A stretch of DNA of 8,733 nt, from assembly GCA_005883085.1 (NCBI GenBank), contig VBAY01000040.1, forward strand, positions 1-8,733. Reading direction: 5' to 3'. This document shows positions 1 through 5,736 of this stretch, one piece after another (position 1 is the stretch's first letter; every line of letters begins with the position of its first letter). The translations under genes were made by a program, and so were the position numbers. The DNA comes from Candidatus Bathyarchaeota archaeon (GTDB lineage: Archaea; Thermoproteota; Bathyarchaeia; 40CM-2-53-6). Below the pieces are notes generated by a model. That model saw only the letters and a list, made by a program, of their open reading frames with translations. It was not told the origin of the DNA and did no database searches.

Positions 1-2
1 AA

Positions 3-533
3 GCAAAGAAACCGGCAAAATCCAAGAAAGCATCCATACCACCAGGATTCCGATCCGTAACACCATACCTAGCCATTAACGGCGCGTCCGCCGCGATCGA
101 CTGGTACAAGAAAGCCTTCGGCGCAAAAGAACTCGCGCGCCAAGCGGTCCCAGATGGAAAACTAATGCACGCTCGAATTCGAATCGGGGACTCGATCGTA
201 ATGCTATCTGACACCTTCCCAGGCAGCGGCGCTCAATCCCCCGACGCTCTCGGCAACAGTCCTGTCACACTCCACCTCTACATCGGCAACGTTGACAAGG
301 TGTGGCAACAAGCGGTCGACGCGGGGGCTAAGGTAACAATGCCCCTTGACAATCAGTTCTGGGGCGAGCGCTACGGCCAACTAACCGACCCCTACGGCCA
401 CCACTGGTCACTAGCCTCACAAGTCAACATGACAAAGAAAGAGAAAGACGAGAAACAGAAACAAGCCATGGCAATGTTCGCTCAAGACCAGCACCCCGGC
501 CGTACAGAAGAACCGCAAATCGCGCAAAACTAG
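3..533 (+). CDS. PhnB-like VOC (glyoxalase-fold) protein, 5' partial
   Basis: The reading frame is open from the left edge to a TAG at 531-533, giving 176 visible residues; the true start lies outside the window. The first visible residues are a Lys/Ala/Pro-rich tail. The VOC domain begins near visible residue 18 (SVTPYLAINGASAAIDWYKK) and runs to about residue 142. PhnB/YodA-type hallmarks are the A-I-D-W-Y-K-K-A-F-G helix, the M-H-A-R-I-R-I-G-D-S strand (55-64), LHLY (90-93), the QFWGERYG turn (118-125) and DPYGHHW (129-135). Members of this subgroup often lack a proven activity, so the substrate is unknown. The tail after residue 143 is charged (KKEKDEKQKQ) and fits the MTxEE-type ends usual in this group. 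An ATG at 165 is internal to the domain and is not the start. Family call is strong; function is open. Confidence 0.9.
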   Translation, partial: AKKPAKSKKASIPPGFRSVTPYLAINGASAAIDWYKKAFGAKELARQAVPDGKLMHARIRIGDSIVMLSDTFPGSGAQSPDALGNSPVTLHLYIGNVDKVWQQAVDAGAKVTMPLDNQFWGERYGQLTDPYGHHWSLASQVNMTKKEKDEKQKQAMAMFAQDQHPGRTEEPQIAQN

Positions 534-552
534 TCACGACACCAAAACCCCC

Positions 553-587
553 AAAGGGCGAAGCTAAGGCTTCGCTCACCCTTTTTT
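553..587 (+). terminator. hairpin plus T-run between the two VOC genes
   Basis: A perfect 7-bp stem (558-564 with 569-575, loop TAAG) is followed, after a 3-base bulge and a few further possible pairs, by six T residues at 582-587. It lies 20 bases after the stop of the first VOC gene. Archaeal RNA polymerase stops at T-runs, so the T-run is the key element and the hairpin may only help or stabilise the 3' end. The next possible start codon (ATG 590) lies two bases beyond the T-run, which bears on the start of the next gene. Confidence 0.55.
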
Positions 588-589
588 CT

Positions 590-1015
590 ATGCGAACGAT
601 TCCTACTAGATACCAGGCAAAATCTGTGAAATTGGACCGGCTCGACCATCTCGTCCTAACCGTCAGAAACATCGAGACAACATGCACATTCTATTCAAAC
701 GTACTCGGCATGGAAGTAGTCACATTCGAGAACGGCCGCAAAGCCCTGACTTTCGGTTCCCAGAGGGTAAACCTCCATGAAGCAGGCAAAGAGCTCGAAC
801 CGAAAGCATACAGACCAACCCCCGGGTCAGCCGACTTATGTTTCGCGACAACCACTCCTATCGATGAAGTTGTCAAACGACTCCAATTATCAAAAGTCAG
901 AATACTCGAGGGCCCTGTCAAAAGAACCGGCGCGCTCGGCCAGATGATGTCTGTGTACTTCCGGGACCCTGATCTGAACCTCATAGAGGTCTCGAATTAT
1001 GGGGATGCGAAGTAG
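590..1015 (+). CDS. VOC family protein (glyoxalase/dioxygenase-fold, 'virulence protein' type)
   Basis: A 141-residue single VOC domain. The strand LDRLDHLVLTV (15-25), the helix T-C-T-F-Y-S-N-V-L-G-M-E (31-42), GRKALTFG (49-56), VNLHEAG (60-66), the PTPGSADLCF stretch (77-86) and the end strand NLIEVSNY (130-137) match a conserved VOC subgroup often annotated as a virulence protein. Candidate metal ligands are H20, H63 and E133, as expected of a metal-dependent VOC enzyme; the substrate is unknown. The ATG at 590 is the first in frame, but homologs of this kind usually begin just before LDRLDH, so the GTG at 626 (giving MKLDRLDH) is a good alternative. The 590 start also lies two bases after a termination-like T-run. 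No strong Shine-Dalgarno precedes either. The gene is convergent with the GNAT gene, with 46 bases between stops. Confidence 0.88.
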   Translation: MRTIPTRYQAKSVKLDRLDHLVLTVRNIETTCTFYSNVLGMEVVTFENGRKALTFGSQRVNLHEAGKELEPKAYRPTPGSADLCFATTTPIDEVVKRLQLSKVRILEGPVKRTGALGQMMSVYFRDPDLNLIEVSNYGDAK

Positions 1016-1061
1016 AATTGACCCGTAAGCAAGGTAGGCTAGTCATCCAATCGGACCTCGG

Positions 1062-1508
1062 TTAGAGTTTCTTCTTCAAGAAGTAGCCTCTCGTTTCAAA
1101 ACCCAACTTATCATACAACTCTTTAGCCCCGATCTCGTCGGCTGGTACCGATAGCGTGACCGTATCAATTCCTCTCTCTCCGAAAACTACGAACAGACGA
1201 TTCAACAGCGACATGGCGATTCCCCTTCGGCGATACTGTTCCTCGACCGCGAGTACCTCAACGGAACCTACTTTTCTTGCCTTCCATCTTTGCAGAACTT
1301 CATCCGGAACGTTTTTTGATTCACGACCATAGACGAAGCCAACTATTCTTCGGTTGAGCTCTGCTACTAGGAAGAAATCGGGCTCGGACGAGTAGAAGCC
1401 CTGAATGTCCGCTTCTGTCGGGGTGGAGTCCCATGAAGCATACTTTTGAGAGAGCTGGAGAACAGCGACCCTATCTTTCTCCTCGTATCGTCTAATGGCC
1501 GGGTGCAC
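1062..1508 (-). CDS. GNAT family N-acetyltransferase
   Basis: A 148-residue protein of typical GNAT length. Motif A is clear: the strand VEVLAVEEQYR followed by R-R-R-G-I-A (83-98), the Q/R-x-x-G-x-A pyrophosphate loop that holds acetyl-CoA. Motif B is near AKELYDKLGFETRGYFLKKK (128-147), the usual end of RimI-like enzymes. The middle strand FFLVAELNRRIVGFVYG (45-61) carries the V-x-G-F segment of the fold. The acceptor could be a protein N-terminus or a small amine; the sequence does not say. The start is GTG at 1508, supported by a GGGAG Shine-Dalgarno at 1515-1519 with six bases of spacing. It lies 38 bases after the small membrane protein gene on the same strand, so the two are probably co-transcribed. 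Confidence 0.88.
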   Translation of the reverse strand: MHPAIRRYEEKDRVAVLQLSQKYASWDSTPTEADIQGFYSSEPDFFLVAELNRRIVGFVYGRESKNVPDEVLQRWKARKVGSVEVLAVEEQYRRRGIAMSLLNRLFVVFGERGIDTVTLSVPADEIGAKELYDKLGFETRGYFLKKKL

Positions 1509-1546
1509 GAAAAGCTCCCGCCATCAGATTGCGATTGAGTTGAGAC

Positions 1547-1747
1547 TCACTTGGTCGAGGTAGAATTTCCCGAAGTCTTGCTCGCCTTTACTGCTTCTGC
1601 GATCCCCCAGACGATTAAGCCTATCGCAATTAGGTAGTTCAATAACCAAGGAATCATTAGGAGCAATGCACCAAAGAGGATAGCCAGCAAGGCGGTCCCT
1701 AGTCGCGGGATCTGCAAAGTCTTCTCGATGTCAGAGACTATTCCCAT
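1547..1747 (-). CDS. small membrane protein, DUF3096-like
   Basis: A 66-residue protein with a short polar N-terminus, two closely spaced hydrophobic segments (about 16-34 and 36-52) joined by P-W-L-L-N-Y, and a Ser/Thr/Lys-rich tail. The pattern A-I-L-F-G-A-L-L-L-M-I-P-W-L-L-N-Y-L-I-A-I matches the DUF3096 type of two-helix membrane protein, in which a G-x-x-x-L-x-x-P-x-L-L-N-Y motif forms the turn. No function is known for that family. The ATG at 1747 is preceded by AAGGAAG (a weak Shine-Dalgarno) four bases away. It is the first gene of a likely two-gene unit with the acetyltransferase. Upstream, ACTCCA (1777-1782) and TGGAGT (1792-1797) form an inverted repeat that could be an operator, though nothing else supports that. 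Confidence 0.8.
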   Translation of the reverse strand: MGIVSDIEKTLQIPRLGTALLAILFGALLLMIPWLLNYLIAIGLIVWGIAEAVKASKTSGNSTSTK

Positions 1748-1854
1748 CGCTCTTCCTTATTGGACTATTGAACGACACTCCATAAGAGTTGTGGAGTTTG
1801 CTCTTGGAACAGCTTTCGGCAGCCGAGTAGGGAGAACGCGGCGACTAGGCTTGA

Positions 1855-2085
1855 ATGCTTAAGGACGGGGTGGTGCCAAGGAAAGTCTTGTCAAGGCCGA
1901 GATGGTGTATGCTAGCGACTTGTGCGTTTCGAAGAGAGCGAATCCCTGAGGAGAGCTTGGTTGAGATCGAAACAGCTGGATACTCAGCAACGATCTGTGA
2001 AAACTGCCTCACACTCTTGATCGTTCATCGCCGCTATCACAATTTGAATCTGGAAAGACTGATCTTGCAGATATCAACAAAATAG
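1855..2085 (+). CDS. small Cys-rich hypothetical protein
   Basis: A 76-residue open frame that I do not recognise as a family. An in-frame TGA sits directly before the ATG, so it cannot extend upstream. Four cysteines are arranged as C18-x4-C23 and C48-x2-C51, separated by a polar stretch (RRERIPEESLVEIETAGY) that reads like the insert of a small zinc-ribbon. The C-terminal part is leucine- and basic-rich (HRRYHNLNLERLILQI) and likely helical. A zinc-binding role is an inference from the spacing alone; the C-x4-C half is not the standard C-x2-C. AGG five bases before the ATG is a weak ribosome-binding site and no clear TATA box is seen. It is the only sizeable frame between 1748 and 2191, on either strand. 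It is probably real but not certain. Confidence 0.5.
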   Translation: MLKDGVVPRKVLSRPRWCMLATCAFRRERIPEESLVEIETAGYSATICENCLTLLIVHRRYHNLNLERLILQISTK

Positions 2086-2123
2086 AGACCAGTGCCCTAG
2101 GGGAACTCCTCTGGAGTGGACTA

Positions 2124-2149
2124 GATCTCTTATGGAGATCATAAAAAAA
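2124..2149 (-). terminator. T-run terminator of the ribbon-helix-helix gene, with adjacent hairpin
   Basis: On the minus strand, seven T residues (2149-2143) lie 42 bases past the stop at 2192, which suits an archaeal T-run terminator. Directly beyond is a 6-bp inverted repeat, GATCTC/GAGATC (2124-2129 and 2135-2140, loop of five). In a bacterial terminator the hairpin would precede the T-run; here the order on the minus strand is the reverse, so only the T-run is taken as the stop signal. Confidence 0.4.
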
Positions 2150-2191
2150 GTCTAGAAATCTGGGAAGAGCGAGTAAGAGTGATCGTGTGTG

Positions 2192-2434
2192 TTACCGAAT
2201 CCTGCTCATGGCAGACTGAAACACTTGTTCTTGGTCACGCACTGGAGCCGATCGGTATGCCCGAAGTCCATTGTTCCCGTTGTCAAACGCGGTTTTGGCA
2301 GCTGTGTTTAGTTTGACCCAGTCAGGAATGATCACGGCTCTGATCAATTCCTGTATCGATATGCCTCGGTCTTCTGCTTCTGTTTGTAGGAGTTCGAAAC
2401 TTTCATCGCGGAGGGACAGCATGAATTTTGCCAA
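2192..2434 (-). CDS. ribbon-helix-helix (CopG/Arc-type) DNA-binding protein
   Basis: An 80-residue protein from a TTG at 2434. A short strand (FMLSL, 4-8) is followed by helix ESFELLQTEAEDRG (11-24), a turn, and helix SIQELIRAVIIPDWV (26-40). This is the ribbon-helix-helix pattern, with the G-I-S-I-Q-E-L-I-R-A-V-I core common in archaeal regulators. The remaining 40 residues are polar and unrecognised. The frame stays open upstream to a possible start at 2641, which would add 69 unrelated-looking residues and overlap the PAC2 start. I prefer the short form because AGGTG (2440-2444) sits five bases before the TTG, a TATA box (2479-2486) lies inside the longer form at the right distance, and the domain begins immediately. 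It probably dimerises and binds DNA; self-regulation or control of the divergent PAC2 gene is an inference. Confidence 0.72.
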   Translation of the reverse strand: MAKFMLSLRDESFELLQTEAEDRGISIQELIRAVIIPDWVKLNTAAKTAFDNGNNGLRAYRSAPVRDQEQVFQSAMSRIR

Positions 2435-2617
2435 TTTGACACCTAAAGAGTGGGGGATGGTTGGCTCGGGGTTCCTCGAATATAAACATTCTACGGAGAG
2501 AAAGTAGGGATTCTTTTCACTCAAATCAGTAAAGATGCTAGCATGGGAATGTCTATCAGCCCCTATTGGATGCAACTCGGTTAAGTCTAAGCTATCTTCA
2601 GGGGACAGGATCAGACC
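2435..2617. promoter_or_regulatory. divergent intergenic region between RHH regulator and PAC2 gene
   Basis: This stretch separates the two divergent genes if the short start of the regulator is correct. The minus-strand side holds the TATA box and Shine-Dalgarno described separately. On the + strand, AGGA at 2607-2610 lies seven bases before the TTG of the PAC2 gene. A weak TTAAG-containing element near 2581-2588 is at about the right distance to be its TATA box, but it is not convincing. Confidence 0.45.
2479..2486 (-). promoter_or_regulatory. archaeal TATA box for the ribbon-helix-helix gene
   Basis: On the minus strand this reads TTTATATT, a near-consensus archaeal TATA box. A transcription start about 25 bases downstream would fall near 2456 and leave a leader of roughly 20 bases. 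That leader would contain the AGGTG Shine-Dalgarno at 2440-2444 and lead to the TTG at 2434. The three elements fit together in order and spacing and decide the start of that gene. Confidence 0.6.
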
Positions 2618-3361
2618 TTGCGCGAACGAATCGATCTCCATCTCAATGAGGCTCCGACACTAAAGACTCCGGTCCTGATAGCTGGTCTCCCGGATAGCGG
2701 GAGAGTGGCTAAGATAGTTCTCGACCAGCTGGTCAAGACCCTCAAAGCAACCCCTCTGGGGTATCTCTACTCAGACTATCTCCCACCTCGCCTCCTCCTA
2801 AAGCCGGATGGGACAGCTGACTTGATGAAACATGAGATATTCTATTGGATCAACAAAGACTCCGGCCCCGACCTCGTCCTATACACCGGAGACGCGCAAC
2901 CAATCCTGCCTGAGGGAGCATTCCGTCTCTCCGAGGCAGTTGTAAAGCTCGCCGAGAAACTCGGAGTCGAAACAGTTGTGACAGTCGGTGCGTTCATCAC
3001 TGGCAAGATCGCTGAACATCCACAAGTCTACGGTGCCGCAAGCGAACTAGTCCTCGTCAAAGAACTCGAAGAGTTAGGGGTGAAAATCATTGACAGCGGT
3101 GCGGTCACATGGATGAACGGGCTAATCCCTGGTCTTGCAAAAGTCCGGAATCTAAAAGGCCTATTTCTCTCGGGCGAAACATCTGGTTTCATGATTGATC
3201 CGCGCGCGGCGATGATAATCCTCCGCGTCCTCGTTAGGAAGCTTGGATTACAAATTGACATGACGGAACTTGAAGGACAAGCGAAAGAGATCGAAACCGC
3301 ACTCAAACAGAGCGGCGATAAGGATTCTGATTCTGCAGGCAGTTCCGAATATATCGGGTGA
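2618..3361 (+). CDS. PAC2 family proteasome assembly chaperone homolog
   Basis: A 247-residue protein, close to the usual length for archaeal PAC2 (PbaA/PbaB-type) proteins, which help assemble or activate the 20S proteasome in the cytosol. Visible family features are the first strand and loop VLIAGLPDSGRVAKIVLDQL (19-38), YLYSDYLPPRLLLKPDGT (49-66), DLVLYTGDAQPILPEG (85-100), the G-A-F-I-T-G loop (124-129) with Y138-G139, and TSGFMIDPRAAMIIL (188-202). The C-terminal 25 residues are polar and probably disordered, ending SSEYIG. A C-terminal hydrophobic-Tyr-X motif docks some PAC2 proteins on the proteasome; here Tyr is third from last, not second from last. The start is TTG, supported by AGGA seven bases upstream; no ATG or GTG lies near. 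The methyltransferase follows immediately on the same strand. Confidence 0.88.
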   Translation: MRERIDLHLNEAPTLKTPVLIAGLPDSGRVAKIVLDQLVKTLKATPLGYLYSDYLPPRLLLKPDGTADLMKHEIFYWINKDSGPDLVLYTGDAQPILPEGAFRLSEAVVKLAEKLGVETVVTVGAFITGKIAEHPQVYGAASELVLVKELEELGVKIIDSGAVTWMNGLIPGLAKVRNLKGLFLSGETSGFMIDPRAAMIILRVLVRKLGLQIDMTELEGQAKEIETALKQSGDKDSDSAGSSEYIG

Positions 3362-3378
3362 CTGGGGAGCTGCCTGAG

Positions 3379-4236
3379 ATGACGGCCGATTACCGAGTAG
3401 TGATCGGTGACAGCCGTCGAATGCGAGAACTAGCTGATAACTCCGTGCATCTAGTCGTCACCTCGCCACCCTACCCGATGGTTAGCATCTGGGACAATTT
3501 CTTCCGAGATGAATCCGCGCAATCCTACGACCAGATGCACGACTGTCTCAACAACACATGGAAGGAAGTGAAGAGGGTTCTAGTTCCCGGCGGAATCGCC
3601 TGCGTCAATATCGGTGACGCGACCCGGACCAAGGACGGGGTATTCCATCTCTATCCAAACCATTCTCGCGTTATAGAATCGTTCGAGCAACTCGGCCTCG
3701 TTACCCTACCCTACGTCCTCTGGAAGAAGCCTACCACCAAGCCCCGCTACAAAGGAAAGGGAGCGTTTCTAGGCTCAGGTTTCCTTCCGCCTAACGCGTA
3801 CGTAACCCTTGACATGGAGTTCATCTTGATCTTTCGAAAGGGAAATCTGAGATCCTTCGAGCCCAAGGACCCCAAACGCTACGGGAGCAAGTTTACCAAG
3901 AAGGAAAGAGACGAATGGTTCTCCCAAGTCTGGACCGTCACTGGAGCAAGACAGACGCAAGGAGGATTGGAAAGGCGAGTCGCGGCCTTCCCTGAAGAAA
4001 TTCCACGACGGCTGATCCGAATGTTCTCCATTGAAAGCGATCTAGTTCTGGACCCGTTTCTCGGATCTGGAACCAGTCTCAAGGCCGCAATGAATCTCAA
4101 TCGGCGATTCGTTGGATATGAGAAGCTAGAAGACTTTTCGAGGATTATACGAGAGCGGATGGGCCAGGAATCGGAAAGAATTCTCTTCCAAAAACAGTCT
4201 GTTGTAGAACAGATTAGTTCTGAATTAATAGCCTAG
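3379..4236 (+). CDS. site-specific DNA methyltransferase, beta-class (N4-cytosine or N6-adenine)
   Basis: An S-adenosylmethionine-dependent DNA methylase of 285 residues from ATG 3379. Counting from the alternative GTG at 3358 (292 residues), motif IV TSPPYP is at 35-40, the middle region (about 90-210) would hold target recognition, F-P-E-E-I-P-R-R-L-I is at 211-220, and motif I DPFLGSGTS is at 232-240, followed by FVGYEK (251-256). The order motif IV, target region, motif I defines the beta class. An SPPY form is most often seen in N4-cytosine enzymes but does not exclude adenine. ATG 3379 is preceded by GGGGAG (3364-3369) with nine bases of spacing; GTG 3358 overlaps the PAC2 stop as GTGA but has no good ribosome-binding site. 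No restriction enzyme or specificity subunit is nearby, so it looks like an orphan methylase. Its end overlaps the convergent HAD gene by 23 bases. Confidence 0.88.
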   Translation: MTADYRVVIGDSRRMRELADNSVHLVVTSPPYPMVSIWDNFFRDESAQSYDQMHDCLNNTWKEVKRVLVPGGIACVNIGDATRTKDGVFHLYPNHSRVIESFEQLGLVTLPYVLWKKPTTKPRYKGKGAFLGSGFLPPNAYVTLDMEFILIFRKGNLRSFEPKDPKRYGSKFTKKERDEWFSQVWTVTGARQTQGGLERRVAAFPEEIPRRLIRMFSIESDLVLDPFLGSGTSLKAAMNLNRRFVGYEKLEDFSRIIRERMGQESERILFQKQSVVEQISSELIA

Positions 4237-4930
4237 CAACGTCGCTCAACGATCGAACGAGGTAGTCTGGGTGTCCGCCCCTCGGGCCTCGACGTCTCAC
4301 AAGTATCATCATCATTCCAACTCCCTTCGCTCCTTCAATGTCAGTGTTGGGATTGTCGCCGATATAGACGCAATTTCGTGGTTGTAAGCCTAATCGTCTT
4401 GCGACCAGAGTGAAGGGTCTCCTAGTCGGTTTTACACCTGGTGTGTCCTCGCCTGCCACAACAATTGCCTCTAGAGATTTCAAAAATGGTTGTTGGCGAA
4501 TTCTCTTCATCTTCATCCCCGGAGTACCATCAGAATCTGAGACCATTCCAAACCTGAACCCTGCCTTCTTCAGTCTATGAATGGTCGACATCGTGTCGTA
4601 GAACAGCGGACTTGCTCCAGCATACGTCTTCCAGTAGCGGAGAGTTGTCTCGTGGACCCAAGGACCTTTGAGCTTAGACAAGCCGAGCTGTTTGAGCAGG
4701 GTCTCCCACCAGACATCTCTGTTGTAGAGGAATTTTCGGCCATGCATTTCTAGATCGATGAGCCGGAGTTTCGGGAATAGATTCGCCTCGGAGTAGCGGA
4801 TTCCTTCTTTCCTCAACCGTTTCGCAAAGATTCTTGCGACTACCCGAAGCGCCTGGCGAGCGCCCTTCTTTGACTGGATGAGCGTGTTATCTAGATCGAA
4901 TATTACTGCGCGGATCTTCCTATCGACCAG
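4214..4930 (-). CDS. HAD superfamily hydrolase (phosphatase), non-canonical start
   Basis: A cytosolic haloacid-dehalogenase-fold phosphatase of about 238 residues, counting CTG 4930 as residue 1. All four motifs are present: motif I VIFDLDNTL (D12 nucleophile, D14 acid/base), motif II MVSDSD (S131), motif III GVKP (K167), and motif IV GDNPNTDIEGAK (D192, D197). The cap lies between residues 18 and 120, as in subfamily I enzymes. The substrate is unknown. The first ordinary start codon in frame is TTG at 4816, which would remove motif I and so cannot be right. The frame is open back to the TGA of the nitrilase at 4937-4939, and that stretch has no ATG, GTG or TTG. CTG 4930 or ATA 4933 are the likely starts, coupled to the nitrilase stop six bases or fewer away; ATC 4915 would give MRAVIFDLD. 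Readthrough of the TGA would instead give a nitrilase-HAD fusion. Confidence 0.85.
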   Translation of the reverse strand: MVDRKIRAVIFDLDNTLIQSKKGARQALRVVARIFAKRLRKEGIRYSEANLFPKLRLIDLEMHGRKFLYNRDVWWETLLKQLGLSKLKGPWVHETTLRYWKTYAGASPLFYDTMSTIHRLKKAGFRFGMVSDSDGTPGMKMKRIRQQPFLKSLEAIVVAGEDTPGVKPTRRPFTLVARRLGLQPRNCVYIGDNPNTDIEGAKGVGMMMILVRRRGPRGGHPDYLVRSLSDVARLLIQN

Positions 4931-4936
4931 TATCTC

Positions 4937-5719
4937 TCAATTCCAGACGTATGTTTCGGGCCGGCGATCTGCGAACCGTTCTTTACGCAGTCGAGCGTGA
5001 AGAGCGAGGTCAATATCCTCAACGATTACTCCTTCTCGTTGTTCTTTGAACACGTTCATCCTAGGGTGGGATATCTTCATCTTCGGGTCTTCCCTGAGAC
5101 TAACGATCATACTGTACCCTGTAAACAAGGGCGGAGAGTAGACGTTAGGCGCCACAACCGCTATCCGGTTCTCCAGCGATCGAATTGTGACGTATTGGTG
5201 CCAGGGTTCAACTCCCGGTCTCACGATCCTTGACGGGCACATCAACAAGTCCGCGCCCCTAAGCGTTAGGATTCTTGCGGCCTCTGGAAAATCAACGTCG
5301 TAGCACACGAGAACCCCAATTTTGAACCCGTCAACCGGGAAGATCTTGTAATCGTTTCCCGGACGAGCAATCTTCTTCTCGAAATGAAATAGATGGACTT
5401 TCGGTTGCCGCCCGATGACTTCTCCGTCCCTTCCGATTACGGGGCTGTTGAGAAAAATTCGTCCCTTGACTTTTTCGTAGAAAGCTCCGCCGACAACCAC
5501 GACACCATATTCCTCAGCGATAGATTGCAGTCCGGGAAGCGGGCTCATCAGTGACGGAATTGTCTTCTCAGGCAACCAATGCTCAGGAAGGCAGATAATG
5601 TCCGCTTCCTTCTCAGCAGCCAGCTTGGCTTGTTTGACCGCTCGAAAGACCGTCTCTTTAACCGATGATACTACGGGTCTGGTCTGTACTGCTGCCGCTC
5701 GAACTATCTTCTTTGACGT
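4937..5719 (-). CDS. nitrilase superfamily carbon-nitrogen hydrolase, non-canonical ACG start
   Basis: A 260-residue amidohydrolase-type protein if it starts at ACG 5719. The Glu-Lys-Cys triad is visible: E46 in CLPEHW, K107 in PKVHLF and C139 in VLVCYDVDFPE. The structural YDVDFPEAARILTLRGADLL segment and the WHQYVTIRSLENRIAVVAPN segment are typical of the family. It would hydrolyse or transfer an amide or nitrile group; the substrate is not evident. The first ordinary start in frame is TTG 5575, but that form would lack residues 1-48 and the catalytic Glu. Upstream, the frame is open to a TGA at 5831-5833 with no ATG, GTG or TTG. ACG 5719 gives MSKKIVRAAAVQT, a normal N-terminus for the family, and has GAGG eight bases upstream (5731-5728); ATA 5705-5707 is the alternative. 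It lies 17 bases after coaBC and is surely in its operon. Confidence 0.85.
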   Translation of the reverse strand, partial: TSKKIVRAAAVQTRPVVSSVKETVFRAVKQAKLAAEKEADIICLPEHWLPEKTIPSLMSPLPGLQSIAEEYGVVVVGGAFYEKVKGRIFLNSPVIGRDGEVIGRQPKVHLFHFEKKIARPGNDYKIFPVDGFKIGVLVCYDVDFPEAARILTLRGADLLMCPSRIVRPGVEPWHQYVTIRSLENRIAVVAPNVYSPPLFTGYSMIVSLREDPKMKISHPRMNVFKEQREGVIVEDIDLALHARLRKERFADRRPETYVWN

Positions 5720-5736
5720 TAGACGATCCTCTAGCC

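Noticed and set aside
424..984. Minus-strand frames at 424-687 and 691-984
   Set aside because: Both are antisense to the VOC genes and show no recognisable domain or ribosome-binding site.
2271..2507. A + strand 78-residue frame opposite the ribbon-helix-helix gene
   Set aside because: It is antisense to a recognisable DNA-binding domain and has no protein-like features.
4937..4939. Selenocysteine insertion at the nitrilase TGA
   Set aside because: The TGA follows the normal family end (ETYVWN), there is no Cys counterpart expected there, and I see no SECIS-like hairpin. Ordinary termination with a non-canonical downstream start is simpler.
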